From an uncultured Pontibacter sp. (GTDB taxonomy: Bacteria; Bacteroidota; Bacteroidia; Cytophagales; Hymenobacteraceae): a stretch of 64,000 nucleotides of DNA. A program made the translations under genes and the position numbers. The notes beneath the pieces were generated by a model. It was not told the origin of the DNA. It did no database searches and saw only the letters and a list, made by a program, of their open reading frames with translations. Of this stretch, positions 44,601 through 53,076 are shown in pieces; position 1 is the first letter of the stretch; each line of letters opens with the position of its first letter. Where the stretch lies: assembly GCA_947499125.1 (NCBI GenBank), contig CANMMP010000004.1:124001-188000 (forward strand), given 5' to 3'.

Positions 44601-47198
44601 CTACTTAACAAGTATAACTTTTCTTGTTAGGCTTTCTTTGGCGGAATAAAGCTTAACCAAGTACATGCCCGATGATAGATAAGATAAGTCAAACCGTACC
44701 TCTTTTGCATTAACCATTTGTCTAAAAACAAGCATACCTACATTGTTATACAACTCTAACCGGTCGATCACAGCTTTAGCGTCAATATGGACTTTTCCTT
44801 GTGTCGGGTTAGGATAGAGGGTTGCAAAACCATTACCGGTAGGGGTACCTTCTAACTGTAGTATAACTGTAACAGGTTCTGACTGATTTGAGCCTGTAAG
44901 TATAGCATAGGTAAAAGTTACCGTTCCGGTTCTGCCTTCTTCCGGCAAATAAACAAAACCGCCATCGCGGTAAAGTATAAGCTGGCCATGTGCAGGACCT
45001 TTAGTTAAAACAGCTTCCATCGGGCTACCGTCCAACGACAGGTCATTCTTCAGCAAGCCTTGGTTCGCTTTTACTTCCCCTAACTGCCCAACATGCAAAG
45101 TATAAACATCCTGCCTGGCCACCGGATTACCTGGCAAAGTTCGCATATACTGGCTGGCAATGACATAAGATGCTTTTTTATACTCCATAGCTGCGCTTGT
45201 ATTGCTCCAGTTCTCCCATTTAAACCTGGAAGTAGTTGCATAACTTTCTTTTTTGTAGAATACAATAGCGGCCACGCCATCTGAGGTCATCTCCTGTCTG
45301 CCGGCAATTGTAGGGTCATCGTGCATCACGCTTGCAGCGCTGGGGTCTGTAAAGTTAAGTAATGTCCAGGGCAGTTTTATTTCTATGGATTTCTCTTTTA
45401 GCGTAACAGCGTCCATGGAGGTAGGAGGTAATCCCAAACGGTTTAGGCGTAGACTGCCAATGTATTGTACTTCTTGGTCGTTGTTGTTATTACGCCAACG
45501 CACAATGTTCCAAGGCGCGCCGGAAGTTGCCACAGAGCGGTATACTTGCTTTGATGATGAAGTACCATGCCAGATGCCATAAAGATCATAAGCTTCTGTT
45601 ACATATAGTTCTGCCTTATCATTCGTGATCATTAACGCAAATTCAGCTCTGTTTTCAACCTTCTTCCCATTAGGTAAAATTTGTTCCCCCAGATCTGCGG
45701 CATATGTGTCTAAGGCTATCCAGAGTGTATCATCTACTTGCAAAGCCTTTTCAATTGATAGTTTAAGGTTCAGGTAAGTAAAGTTGGCGCCTGCTTCTAT
45801 GGCTTTAACCGGGCAATCGGCACAGAATTGCTGCCAGGGTTGTGTTGCAGGCCCTTCTTTTCTGAAACCTAACAAACCAAAGTTCTGTTCGGCTGCCGTT
45901 ACATTATGCCACAATACACGCCGGTCAGGGTTAAAGTCCATCGGGTCGGTTATCCAAGTGCGCTTAAACCATTCGTCCATCAAGGCAAATTGAATGCCGC
46001 CACCACCGCCGGCTATTTCAATGTTACGGAGCATGCGCAGGTTGTTTTTCCCTTGTGTGGTTTCATCCATGCCGCCATGGTGGATACCACTTTGTGCATA
46101 ATGTGCCACCCCCCAACTGGAAGGTGCACCAAATTCGCCGATAACAAGGGGTATGTTTTTGTAATGTTGTTTCAGCGCTTTCAGGTAACCCAGGTAGCTA
46201 TTCTGACCTAAATAATCGGATGTGCCAGTATAAGCAGCATCGCGGCTCATAAAGTCAGGATAATAAGGGTACGCGTGGTAACTTGCAAAATAACCAGCAG
46301 CTGCTTTAGACCGGTCCATTTTTGCAAGGTCAATGGTGACCACATCTTCATAGAGATTGACTTCACCGGGATGATGCAGCGGGTCTAATGTTGGCCAGCT
46401 TGAGAAGCTAACTGGGCGCTGTGTTTTATACTTGTCGGCTTCCCAAGATACAAGCAAGTCTATCTGTTTTGTTGCCCAGGTTTCTGCTGCGCTAGCATTT
46501 GCAATAGAAAAATAGCGGCCTTTGTAAGATGTGTCGCCTGCATGGCGTTCGTTTGTATGCAGCACCTCCGGCGGGTGTATTTCACGGCCAATAATATAGC
46601 CCATTAACCAGCGGGATGCATCCACTTTGTACGTGCCGTAAGCTTTACCAACCCTGCTGGTAATTTCCTTACTTCCGTGTACAGCATCTACATTGTCTTT
46701 CAGTTCCTGCTCAAAGTATGGGCTTAGGGTATAAAGGTCTTCGTCGTAACCGGGTACTTCTTCCTCCAGCCAAACACCCTGAAAAAACAAGAGCGGCTGC
46801 TGCGGATTTGCCACGTTAAAAGAATCAAGTACTTCGTAGAAATGAGGATAATGCAGCGTATATAACCTGATGGTATTAAAACCTGCTTCACGGATCAGTT
46901 TAAACCACCTGCCATAATCGGCACGGCTGGCTGCCAGCTCTCCTGGGAAAGTGCCCGGGGTAGCAATGCCCATATTGATGCCCTTGATAAAAAGTGGTAC
47001 ATATTTTTCACCGTTCCAGACAGTAAGGTGCGTTGCATCTGTGGAGTAAGGAATGCTGTTATCTGAATTTGGCTGTTGCTGGGCATTGACACTGAAGGCT
47101 ACAACCAAAAAGGATAAGCAAAAAGCAAAACGAAGGGCGTATAATTTAAGCAAGTAATGTGTGATTATAAACAACAATAAGTAATTACTATTACCCAA
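44601..47198 (-). CDS. T9SS-secreted glycoside hydrolase, clan GH-A type
   Basis: 865 aa. Begins with a signal segment (RFAFCLSFLVVAFSVNAQ). The start is uncertain: TTG at 47198 or TTG at 47153, which gives a better signal peptide. A (beta/alpha)8 domain covers about 50-450, with probable acid/base E206 (YIIGREIHPPEV) and nucleophile E355 (PLVIGEFGAPSSW), the layout of GH2/GH5-like enzymes. A beta-sandwich region follows, then a cadherin-like domain at about 710-785 (ARQDVYTLHVGQLGEVKAN...GGFVYLPEEGRTGTVTFTYAI). A T9SS type A domain ends it (TLYPNPTQGKVHID...SSGMYLVKLYSAKESLTRKVILVK). It could trim or release the polymer made by the adjacent synthase, as PgaB does in E. coli (inference). Confidence 0.83.
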   Translation of the reverse strand: MGNSNYLLLFIITHYLLKLYALRFAFCLSFLVVAFSVNAQQQPNSDNSIPYSTDATHLTVWNGEKYVPLFIKGINMGIATPGTFPGELAASRADYGRWFKLIREAGFNTIRLYTLHYPHFYEVLDSFNVANPQQPLLFFQGVWLEEEVPGYDEDLYTLSPYFEQELKDNVDAVHGSKEITSRVGKAYGTYKVDASRWLMGYIIGREIHPPEVLHTNERHAGDTSYKGRYFSIANASAAETWATKQIDLLVSWEADKYKTQRPVSFSSWPTLDPLHHPGEVNLYEDVVTIDLAKMDRSKAAAGYFASYHAYPYYPDFMSRDAAYTGTSDYLGQNSYLGYLKALKQHYKNIPLVIGEFGAPSSWGVAHYAQSGIHHGGMDETTQGKNNLRMLRNIEIAGGGGGIQFALMDEWFKRTWITDPMDFNPDRRVLWHNVTAAEQNFGLLGFRKEGPATQPWQQFCADCPVKAIEAGANFTYLNLKLSIEKALQVDDTLWIALDTYAADLGEQILPNGKKVENRAEFALMITNDKAELYVTEAYDLYGIWHGTSSSKQVYRSVATSGAPWNIVRWRNNNNDQEVQYIGSLRLNRLGLPPTSMDAVTLKEKSIEIKLPWTLLNFTDPSAASVMHDDPTIAGRQEMTSDGVAAIVFYKKESYATTSRFKWENWSNTSAAMEYKKASYVIASQYMRTLPGNPVARQDVYTLHVGQLGEVKANQGLLKNDLSLDGSPMEAVLTKGPAHGQLILYRDGGFVYLPEEGRTGTVTFTYAILTGSNQSEPVTVILQLEGTPTGNGFATLYPNPTQGKVHIDAKAVIDRLELYNNVGMLVFRQMVNAKEVRFDLSYLSSGMYLVKLYSAKESLTRKVILVK

Positions 47199-47337
47199 GT
47201 ATCAGATGAAATTGATTATGTAAACTCCTGACATCAAAGTTTACAAAGTTAAGAGCAGTTAGATGAAATTTGTGTAATACAGATAATTTAATTGTTTATG
47301 AAATTCTCACGGGTTTTTAATTAGTTCGATAAGTTTA

Positions 47338-47431
47338 ACCGAAGGGGAAATTTATCGAACCAAAAAAGCCGCTCCAATAAATGTGGAGCGGCTTTTTTTA
47401 TGTAGTAGACCAAAGGATGGAATTATCGAAC
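47338..47431. repeat. dispersed hairpin repeat, copy E3
   Basis: A 15-bp perfect stem (AAAAAAGCCGCTCCA, 47362-47376, with 47384-47398) and 7-nt loop, flanked on both sides by TTATCGAACC as direct repeats (47352-47361 and 47423-47432). The tail matches E1 and E2, the left flank matches E4. It could also terminate the minus-strand LytTR gene at 47535. Confidence 0.7.
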
Positions 47432-47534
47432 CATTTCCAGAGGGATTTAATGGCTTTGGAGAGTTATCTGGATTCGTAGATCAATAACTTCTCCATCACA
47501 GCAAAGGTTTATTGAGCATAAGGGAGACATCAAC

Positions 47535-48263
47535 TTATTTTACATTTGCCTTAAGAGTACTATTAATAACATCGCTATACATTCTCCCAATAGGGATTTG
47601 CTTATCCTGAATTACTACATAACTGTTGTTATAGGCCTTTACTTTATCTAAAGCGATGATGAATGATCGGTGTACCCGAATAAATAAAGTATCAGGTAAT
47701 TTTTCTTCCATTTCTGAAATGGCCTGGTAAGAACGGTATACTTCATTTTCTGTATAGATCAATAAACAGTTCCGTTGCGCTTCCAGGTATAAAATATCAT
47801 CCAGGAAGATCTTTACCATTTTGCGGTCGCATTTGACGAAAACGAATGGTCTTGCATCAACTTTATCTATTGTTGGTAAAACAAAGCTATTGTGCTGGTA
47901 AAGGGTCAGGTAGCGGTTTATAGCTTTGGAAAATCGTTCAAATGAGATAGGTTTCAGGAGATAATCCACTGCGTTTAACTCAAATCCCTGGACAGCATAT
48001 TCGCTATAAGCGGTCGTGAAGATGATGCCTGTGGTAGTCTTGATTATACTGGCAAACTGGATGCCAGGCACGCCAGGTAAATTAATGTCTAAAAATACCA
48101 GGTCAATCTTTTCCGAATTCAGAACTGGCAATGCCTTTGTACAGCTGCTGAAAGTCCCTAACAACTTGAGAAATGGGAACCGGGCAATGTGCATTTGCAG
48201 TACGCTTGCTGCCGGTGATTCATCTTCTATGATAATGCAGTTAATGTCTTCATGCGTCTGCAT
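47535..48263 (-). CDS. LytTR-family response regulator
   Basis: 242 aa. The receiver has D59 (LVFLDINLPGVPG) and the lysine in DYLLKPISFERF. The LytTR domain (about 140-240) reads FVFVKCDRKMVKIFLDDILYLEAQRNCLLIYTENE, FIRVHRSFIIALDKVKAYNNSYVVI, IPIGRMYSDVI. It overlaps the kinase gene by 14 bp. The divergent amylase operon at 49536 is the nearest candidate target. Confidence 0.93.
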   Translation of the reverse strand: MQTHEDINCIIIEDESPAASVLQMHIARFPFLKLLGTFSSCTKALPVLNSEKIDLVFLDINLPGVPGIQFASIIKTTTGIIFTTAYSEYAVQGFELNAVDYLLKPISFERFSKAINRYLTLYQHNSFVLPTIDKVDARPFVFVKCDRKMVKIFLDDILYLEAQRNCLLIYTENEVYRSYQAISEMEEKLPDTLFIRVHRSFIIALDKVKAYNNSYVVIQDKQIPIGRMYSDVINSTLKANVK

Positions 48264-49323
48264 ATAGTTTTATTTTTAAGGAGATAAAATAACTGTCTTC
48301 CTGTTCTGAGACATGCAGGTAATGATTTTCAGGGTATAATAGGGCAAGCCGTTTTTTTACGTTCACAATTCCAAATCCACTTTGCCCTTCCAGAGCATTG
48401 GCATCAGCCTTTTTTTGTGGGATACTGTTCTCTACTTTCAAGGTAAGCCAATCCTCTTTTATAGTAATATAGATGGTGATCCAACCGCTTTCCCGCTCAT
48501 CGTTCATGCCATGCTTAAAACTGTTTTCTATGAAAGGTAGTAGCAGAAAAGGCTCTATCATCCTGTTTTCAACTTCACCTGTTACCGTAAAACTCAGTTC
48601 AAGCCGGTTATCGAAGCGCATCTGTTGTAGGGTAATATAGTTGCTGATGTACCGGATCTCTTTTTCAAGTGCTATAGTTTTGTCATTTGCCTCATACACC
48701 GAAAAGCGTAGCAGCGAAGAAATCTGGAGTAGCATATCGCCTGCATCATCCGACTTGGCCAGTATTCTGGAATAGAGACTGTTCAGAACATTGAACATAA
48801 AATGGGGATGAAACTGGTTACGCAGGGAATTTAACTCAGCCTCCATTTTTTCTGCCTGAATGGCCTGCGCTTTATTCTTTTCTATGGCCCAATAGTAAAA
48901 AAGCTTAATGGAAAAAGGCACTGTTACCACAAACTGCAGTTTAATAATATTGTACAAGTATGGCGCTGTACTTAGTAAGGGTTCTTTTTCCCAAAAAGTC
49001 AGGAAATAGCTTAAGATAATATGATTGTCAATCAGCCTTTGAAGGAAAGCGAAAACTAACAGGAGACAAGTATAAATGAGGAGAAAGCTTCCGATTTTGT
49101 TTTTAAAGAACATGGCTTCCATCAGCCACTCCACTACAAGCAGAACAAAAATTACCTTTGGTAAAAGACTGAATAACTCGTTGTAAAAAGCAGTTGAAAT
49201 GTCCCATGCAGCAAAGCCCTGCGCAAGGCTGAAAAGCAATACGTAGCCTGCCCAATACAGTATATACCAGTTGCGTTTGCCTGCCCCGGAGGGTGTGAAA
49301 ATCTCTGTTTTAATCTGGGGCAT
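48250..49323 (-). CDS. LytS-type sensor histidine kinase
   Basis: 357 aa. Four membrane helices in residues 18-155, then the His_kinase domain with H in RNQFHPHFMFNVLNSLYSRI and an ATPase part (PFLLLPFIENSFKHGM, SGFGIVNVKKRLALLYPENH). Partner of the LytTR regulator. Residues 1-15 are a short cytosolic leader (MPQIKTEIFTPSGAG). Confidence 0.92.
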   Translation of the reverse strand: MPQIKTEIFTPSGAGKRNWYILYWAGYVLLFSLAQGFAAWDISTAFYNELFSLLPKVIFVLLVVEWLMEAMFFKNKIGSFLLIYTCLLLVFAFLQRLIDNHIILSYFLTFWEKEPLLSTAPYLYNIIKLQFVVTVPFSIKLFYYWAIEKNKAQAIQAEKMEAELNSLRNQFHPHFMFNVLNSLYSRILAKSDDAGDMLLQISSLLRFSVYEANDKTIALEKEIRYISNYITLQQMRFDNRLELSFTVTGEVENRMIEPFLLLPFIENSFKHGMNDERESGWITIYITIKEDWLTLKVENSIPQKKADANALEGQSGFGIVNVKKRLALLYPENHYLHVSEQEDSYFISLKIKLYADA

Positions 49324-49486
49324 AGGTAGGTGGTGAGTTCAGTGATGTCTATGCAAAATAATGACTTTCATCTTATTTAAATCACTTTTTATCAAAGATT
49401 ACTTTAGTAAGAAGCTGGTTGAACGGGCTGCCATGTTGTTTGTATCGGGAAACCTGTTTTATGTATAGGATAATTTTAAAATTTTA

Positions 49487-49507
49487 AGATCAAAATTATA
49501 TTGATCT
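49487..49507. promoter_or_regulatory. 7-7-7 palindrome in front of the amylase gene
   Basis: AGATCAA (49487-49493) and TTGATCT (49501-49507) are perfect inverted repeats 7 nt apart, 28 bp before the ATG at 49536. A possible operator; it does not resemble the direct repeats usually bound by LytTR proteins. Confidence 0.45.
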
Positions 49508-49535
49508 CAATTTCAGTGCTAAAAATCAATCCTAT

Positions 49536-51401
49536 ATGAAAAAAGGTAAGGTAGTGTTATTGCTTCTTTTAATTGTTTTTGGGATATCCTCAGTAAGCGC
49601 ACAGGCTGCTACCGAAGTATATCCAACCAACTGGTGGACAGGCATGAAAATGAACCAGATTCAGTTGCTGATCAGGAGTACAGATGAGGAACTGGCGAGT
49701 AAAAAAGTAAGCATTTCTCATCCGGGCATTACCATCCTTAAAACTCACCAGTTCGAAAATGACAGGTATGTAGCAGTAGATATTTCCATTGCACCCACAG
49801 CCAAACCAGGTGTTGTAACTATAGAGCTGAAGGGAAAGGGGAAAACACAAAAGATAAAGTGGCGGCTGGATCAAAAGCGGGAGGGCAACGGTACTGCGTA
49901 TGCTCAGGGAGTTACTTCATCCGATTTTATCGACCTATTGATAACAGACAGGTTCAGCAACGGCGATCCCTCCAACGACCGGGTAGCCGGCATGCGCGAC
50001 CAGTCTTTGAACAGGGATTCGATTTACTACAGACATGGTGGCGATTTTCAGGGTATCATCAATCACATCGATTACTTCAAAAGCCTGGGTGTGTCGGCTT
50101 TGTGGCTGCTGCCCGTTTTGGAAAACGATCGCCCCGACAGAACAGAACATGGCTACGCCATTACCAACCATTATAAAATAGACCCGCGCCTGGGTGGAGC
50201 TGCCAAGTATAAGGAGCTGAGTGATGCCCTGCACAAAAACGGCATGAAGCTGATCATGGATGCGGTATATAACCATACAGGTTTGCAGCACTTTTTAGAA
50301 CTGGACCCACCTGCCAAAGACTGGATGCACCGCTGGCCTAGCTTTACGCAGACAACTTACCGGGAACAGACCTTGTTTGACCCATATGCTGCACCATCCG
50401 ATAAAAAAAGGATGAGTGATGGCTGGTTTGATAATGGCATGCCTGACATTAACCAGAACAACCCGTTCATGGCTAATTTTATCATTCAGAACATGATCTG
50501 GTACATACAGGAGTTTGGCATTGACGGCATCCGGATTGACACTTATACTTACAGTGATCTTGAGTTTGCCAACCGCTGCAACAAAGCCATTATGGATGAA
50601 TATCCCAACATCACCATGTTTGGCGAAACCAGGGTATTCGGTACTGCCAATCAGGCTTATTTTAATGCGAATAACCTGAACTTACCTTATAAAAGTAACC
50701 TGCAGTCTTCCGTGGATTTTCAGTGTCTTTACTATGGCATTATACCAGCACTAACAGAACCTATCAGCTGGACAAACGGGGTGAATAAGCTTTACAATAC
50801 GGCCAGTAATGATTTCCTGAATAAGAACCCTATGCAAAATGTGTTGCTACTGGATAACCATGATGAGCCACGATTTTTCTCGGTAGTAGGCGAAGATGTG
50901 GAGAAGCAAAAGATTGGCTACCAGTGGCTGCTTACCTACCGTGGCATTCCGCAATTATACTATGGGTCAGAAGTTTTAATGAAAGGATTTACAAACCCTT
51001 TTGATGGGTTGGTGAGAAAAGATTTTCCGGGGGGATGGAAAGGCGATTCCAAAAATGCATTTACGGGTAAAGGGCTTACAAAGGACGAACGCGAAGTTCA
51101 GGACCTGGTAAAAAAGCTGGGCAATTTCAGGAAAAACTCTTCGGCAATAAAGACGGGGAAGATGATGCATTATGTGCCGGTTAACGGTGTTTATGTATAC
51201 TTCCGCTACGACGATGATCAAACTATAATGTGCGTGATGAACACGGATAGTAAAGCCCATGAACTTGATTTTAAGAAATATGCGGAGAGAACTAGCACCT
51301 TCTCAGAAGCAACTAACATCATCAGCAACGATAAACTAAAAGTATCGGAGAAAGCTATCATCCCGGCAATGCAGATGTGGGTGTTGGAATTAAAAAAATA
51401 A
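49536..51401 (+). CDS. GH13-family alpha-amylase / neopullulanase type, exported
   Basis: 621 aa. A signal peptide (VVLLLLLIVFGISSVSAQA) is followed by an N-terminal beta domain of cyclomaltodextrinase type (about 25-120). The catalytic barrel follows, with region I DAVYNHTG, nucleophile D335 (GIRIDTYTY), acid/base E364 (MFGETRV) and D443 (LLDNHDEPRF), then a C-terminal beta domain (MCVMNTDSKAHELDF). All catalytic residues are intact. It hydrolyses alpha-1,4-glucans in or outside the periplasm. The neighbouring LytTR/LytS pair may control it. No SusC/SusD genes are present in the window. Confidence 0.92.
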   Translation: MKKGKVVLLLLLIVFGISSVSAQAATEVYPTNWWTGMKMNQIQLLIRSTDEELASKKVSISHPGITILKTHQFENDRYVAVDISIAPTAKPGVVTIELKGKGKTQKIKWRLDQKREGNGTAYAQGVTSSDFIDLLITDRFSNGDPSNDRVAGMRDQSLNRDSIYYRHGGDFQGIINHIDYFKSLGVSALWLLPVLENDRPDRTEHGYAITNHYKIDPRLGGAAKYKELSDALHKNGMKLIMDAVYNHTGLQHFLELDPPAKDWMHRWPSFTQTTYREQTLFDPYAAPSDKKRMSDGWFDNGMPDINQNNPFMANFIIQNMIWYIQEFGIDGIRIDTYTYSDLEFANRCNKAIMDEYPNITMFGETRVFGTANQAYFNANNLNLPYKSNLQSSVDFQCLYYGIIPALTEPISWTNGVNKLYNTASNDFLNKNPMQNVLLLDNHDEPRFFSVVGEDVEKQKIGYQWLLTYRGIPQLYYGSEVLMKGFTNPFDGLVRKDFPGGWKGDSKNAFTGKGLTKDEREVQDLVKKLGNFRKNSSAIKTGKMMHYVPVNGVYVYFRYDDDQTIMCVMNTDSKAHELDFKKYAERTSTFSEATNIISNDKLKVSEKAIIPAMQMWVLELKK

Positions 51402-51439
51402 GTACACAAACTTCAGCACTTTATACTTTACAAAGCCAG

Positions 51440-52579
51440 ATGGATCAGCAACAAAACTACATCACATCATTAACTTCTTTGCGTGGCATAGCTGCCCTGT
51501 GGGTTATGCTGTTTCACCTGGATGTGATTTTCTTTTACAGGGATTTTGGACCTTTAATTCCGCACGAGCTAACCGGCATCATAACAAAAGGATACCTATG
51601 GGTTGATTTTTTCTTTTTACTCAGTGGCTTTGTCATAAGCCATGTGTACGGTGCAGCTTTTGCAGGTTCTTCAGACAAAGCAAAGCTGATCAAAACCTTC
51701 TTATGGGCACGTTTTACGCGAATTTACCCGCTGCACCTTTTTATACTTGTGTTATTAGTCCCACTCGCCATCATCATACCGCTTTTATTTCCTGCTGTGG
51801 TAGACGGCAGCTGGGAGACATTTCTTGCTTGGCCTGCACTTCTGGATAACCTGCTCCTGATCAATGCCATGAATCAACATGTTTACCTTTCCTGGAATAT
51901 AGTTTCCTGGTCTATTGGTGCGGAATGGTGGGTTTATGTTTGCGCTTGTTTTATACTTCCGTTTGTATTCAGGAGTAACCTTACCTATAAAAGCATAGCC
52001 CTGGTTGTAGCAAGTGCAGTTCTTATTGGCATGTTCTCGATCCGGGGCAACTTAGATATAACGTTTGATTATGGTTGGGTAAGGTGTTTGACCGAGTTCA
52101 CGCTTGGAACTATACTTTACCAGGTTTTCGTGCATCGAGTAGGGGTAGTATGGCTATCAAAAAACACCAGCTTTTTAATTACAGCGCTATTGATTGTAAT
52201 AGCTTTTCATTTTAGTCTGAGCGATATACTCCTGATTTCGTTGTTTATACTTCTGTTACTTTGTGCTGCTTATAATTACGGGTTGGTTAAAAGGGTTTTG
52301 GAGAGGAAAACACTGCGCTACCTGGGAGATATTTCATACTCCATTTACATGATGCATGGCTTCTGGTTTTTAGTATATTGGTTTTCCCTGACCTATCTGA
52401 AAAGTGAATTAAAGATCATCTCATTATCCGTTCCAGTAAAACTTGGCCTTGGGGTTTCCTTTGTCGGCTTAACGATTATTAGTGCTCATTATACTTACCA
52501 TTCTATAGAAATTAAGGCTCGACAGTTTTTAAGAAGCACAAGGTTTTTGCAAAGGAAAAAAAGTACAGTTAATGGATAG
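51440..52579 (+). CDS. acyltransferase 3 family membrane protein
   Basis: 379 aa from the ATG at 51440; an open frame upstream (GTG at 51377) overlaps the amylase gene and is unlikely. About ten transmembrane helices. Family marks: TSLRGIAALWVMLFHLDVIFF (the His needed for acyl transfer), YLWVDFFFLLSGFVISHVYG, FLWARFTRIYPLHLF, and YLGDISYSIYMMHGFWF. It would transfer an acyl group (often acetyl) to an exported glycan. It follows the amylase gene by 38 bp and is probably co-transcribed. Confidence 0.9.
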   Translation: MDQQQNYITSLTSLRGIAALWVMLFHLDVIFFYRDFGPLIPHELTGIITKGYLWVDFFFLLSGFVISHVYGAAFAGSSDKAKLIKTFLWARFTRIYPLHLFILVLLVPLAIIIPLLFPAVVDGSWETFLAWPALLDNLLLINAMNQHVYLSWNIVSWSIGAEWWVYVCACFILPFVFRSNLTYKSIALVVASAVLIGMFSIRGNLDITFDYGWVRCLTEFTLGTILYQVFVHRVGVVWLSKNTSFLITALLIVIAFHFSLSDILLISLFILLLLCAAYNYGLVKRVLERKTLRYLGDISYSIYMMHGFWFLVYWFSLTYLKSELKIISLSVPVKLGLGVSFVGLTIISAHYTYHSIEIKARQFLRSTRFLQRKKSTVNG

Positions 52580-52650
52580 TGCTGCATTCCAATGCATATA
52601 CTTTTGGTTGCAGATTAAACTATCATCAGGCATGATATTGTAAAATACGA

Positions 52651-52735
52651 ACCAAAGGGGAAATTTATCGAACCAAAAAAGCCACTCCATTTAATGTGGA
52701 GTGACTCTTTTTATAGTAGTAGTCCGTAGGATAAC
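52651..52735. repeat. dispersed hairpin repeat, copy E4 (diverged)
   Basis: The left flank (CAAAGGGGAAATTTATCGAA) matches copy E3. The stem GCCACTCCA/TGGAGTGAC (52681-52689/52697-52705) has one paired change (G-C to A-T) relative to E3 and one broken pair. The tail is degraded. It lies 72 bp after the acyltransferase gene; the rest of the gap to 53076 shows nothing recognisable. Confidence 0.6.
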
Positions 52736-53076
52736 TTAATGGGGAGTTACATCTGTAGCTTGAGACTTTTTAGGATCCTATAGCTTCGGGGTTTAAGTTA
52801 GACTGCCTACACTTAAGTTAATTTCATTTTAGTATCGAATCTTGATCAACATTAAATCATGCTTTGATGAGACCTCAACTCTTGGTTTGAGGCAGGGGCA
52901 GCTTATCGTTAGCAAGGAATAAACTCCCCCTGCCGGTTGCTATCTTGCGGCGGATGGTATACTGCCTATTTGATACTTGTGGAATCAGTTTGTAATATAC
53001 AAACGTGAACTTTATATCGTCTTTACTTTTTTGCAGATAAACGTAAAAGAATAGCGGATGAAGTAAAGGATTAGCC

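Noticed and set aside
47352-47432. Repeated GGTTCGA-like sequence suggesting tRNA T-arms near copies E1-E3
   Set aside because: No acceptor or anticodon stems can be formed around it; the motif belongs to the dispersed hairpin repeat.
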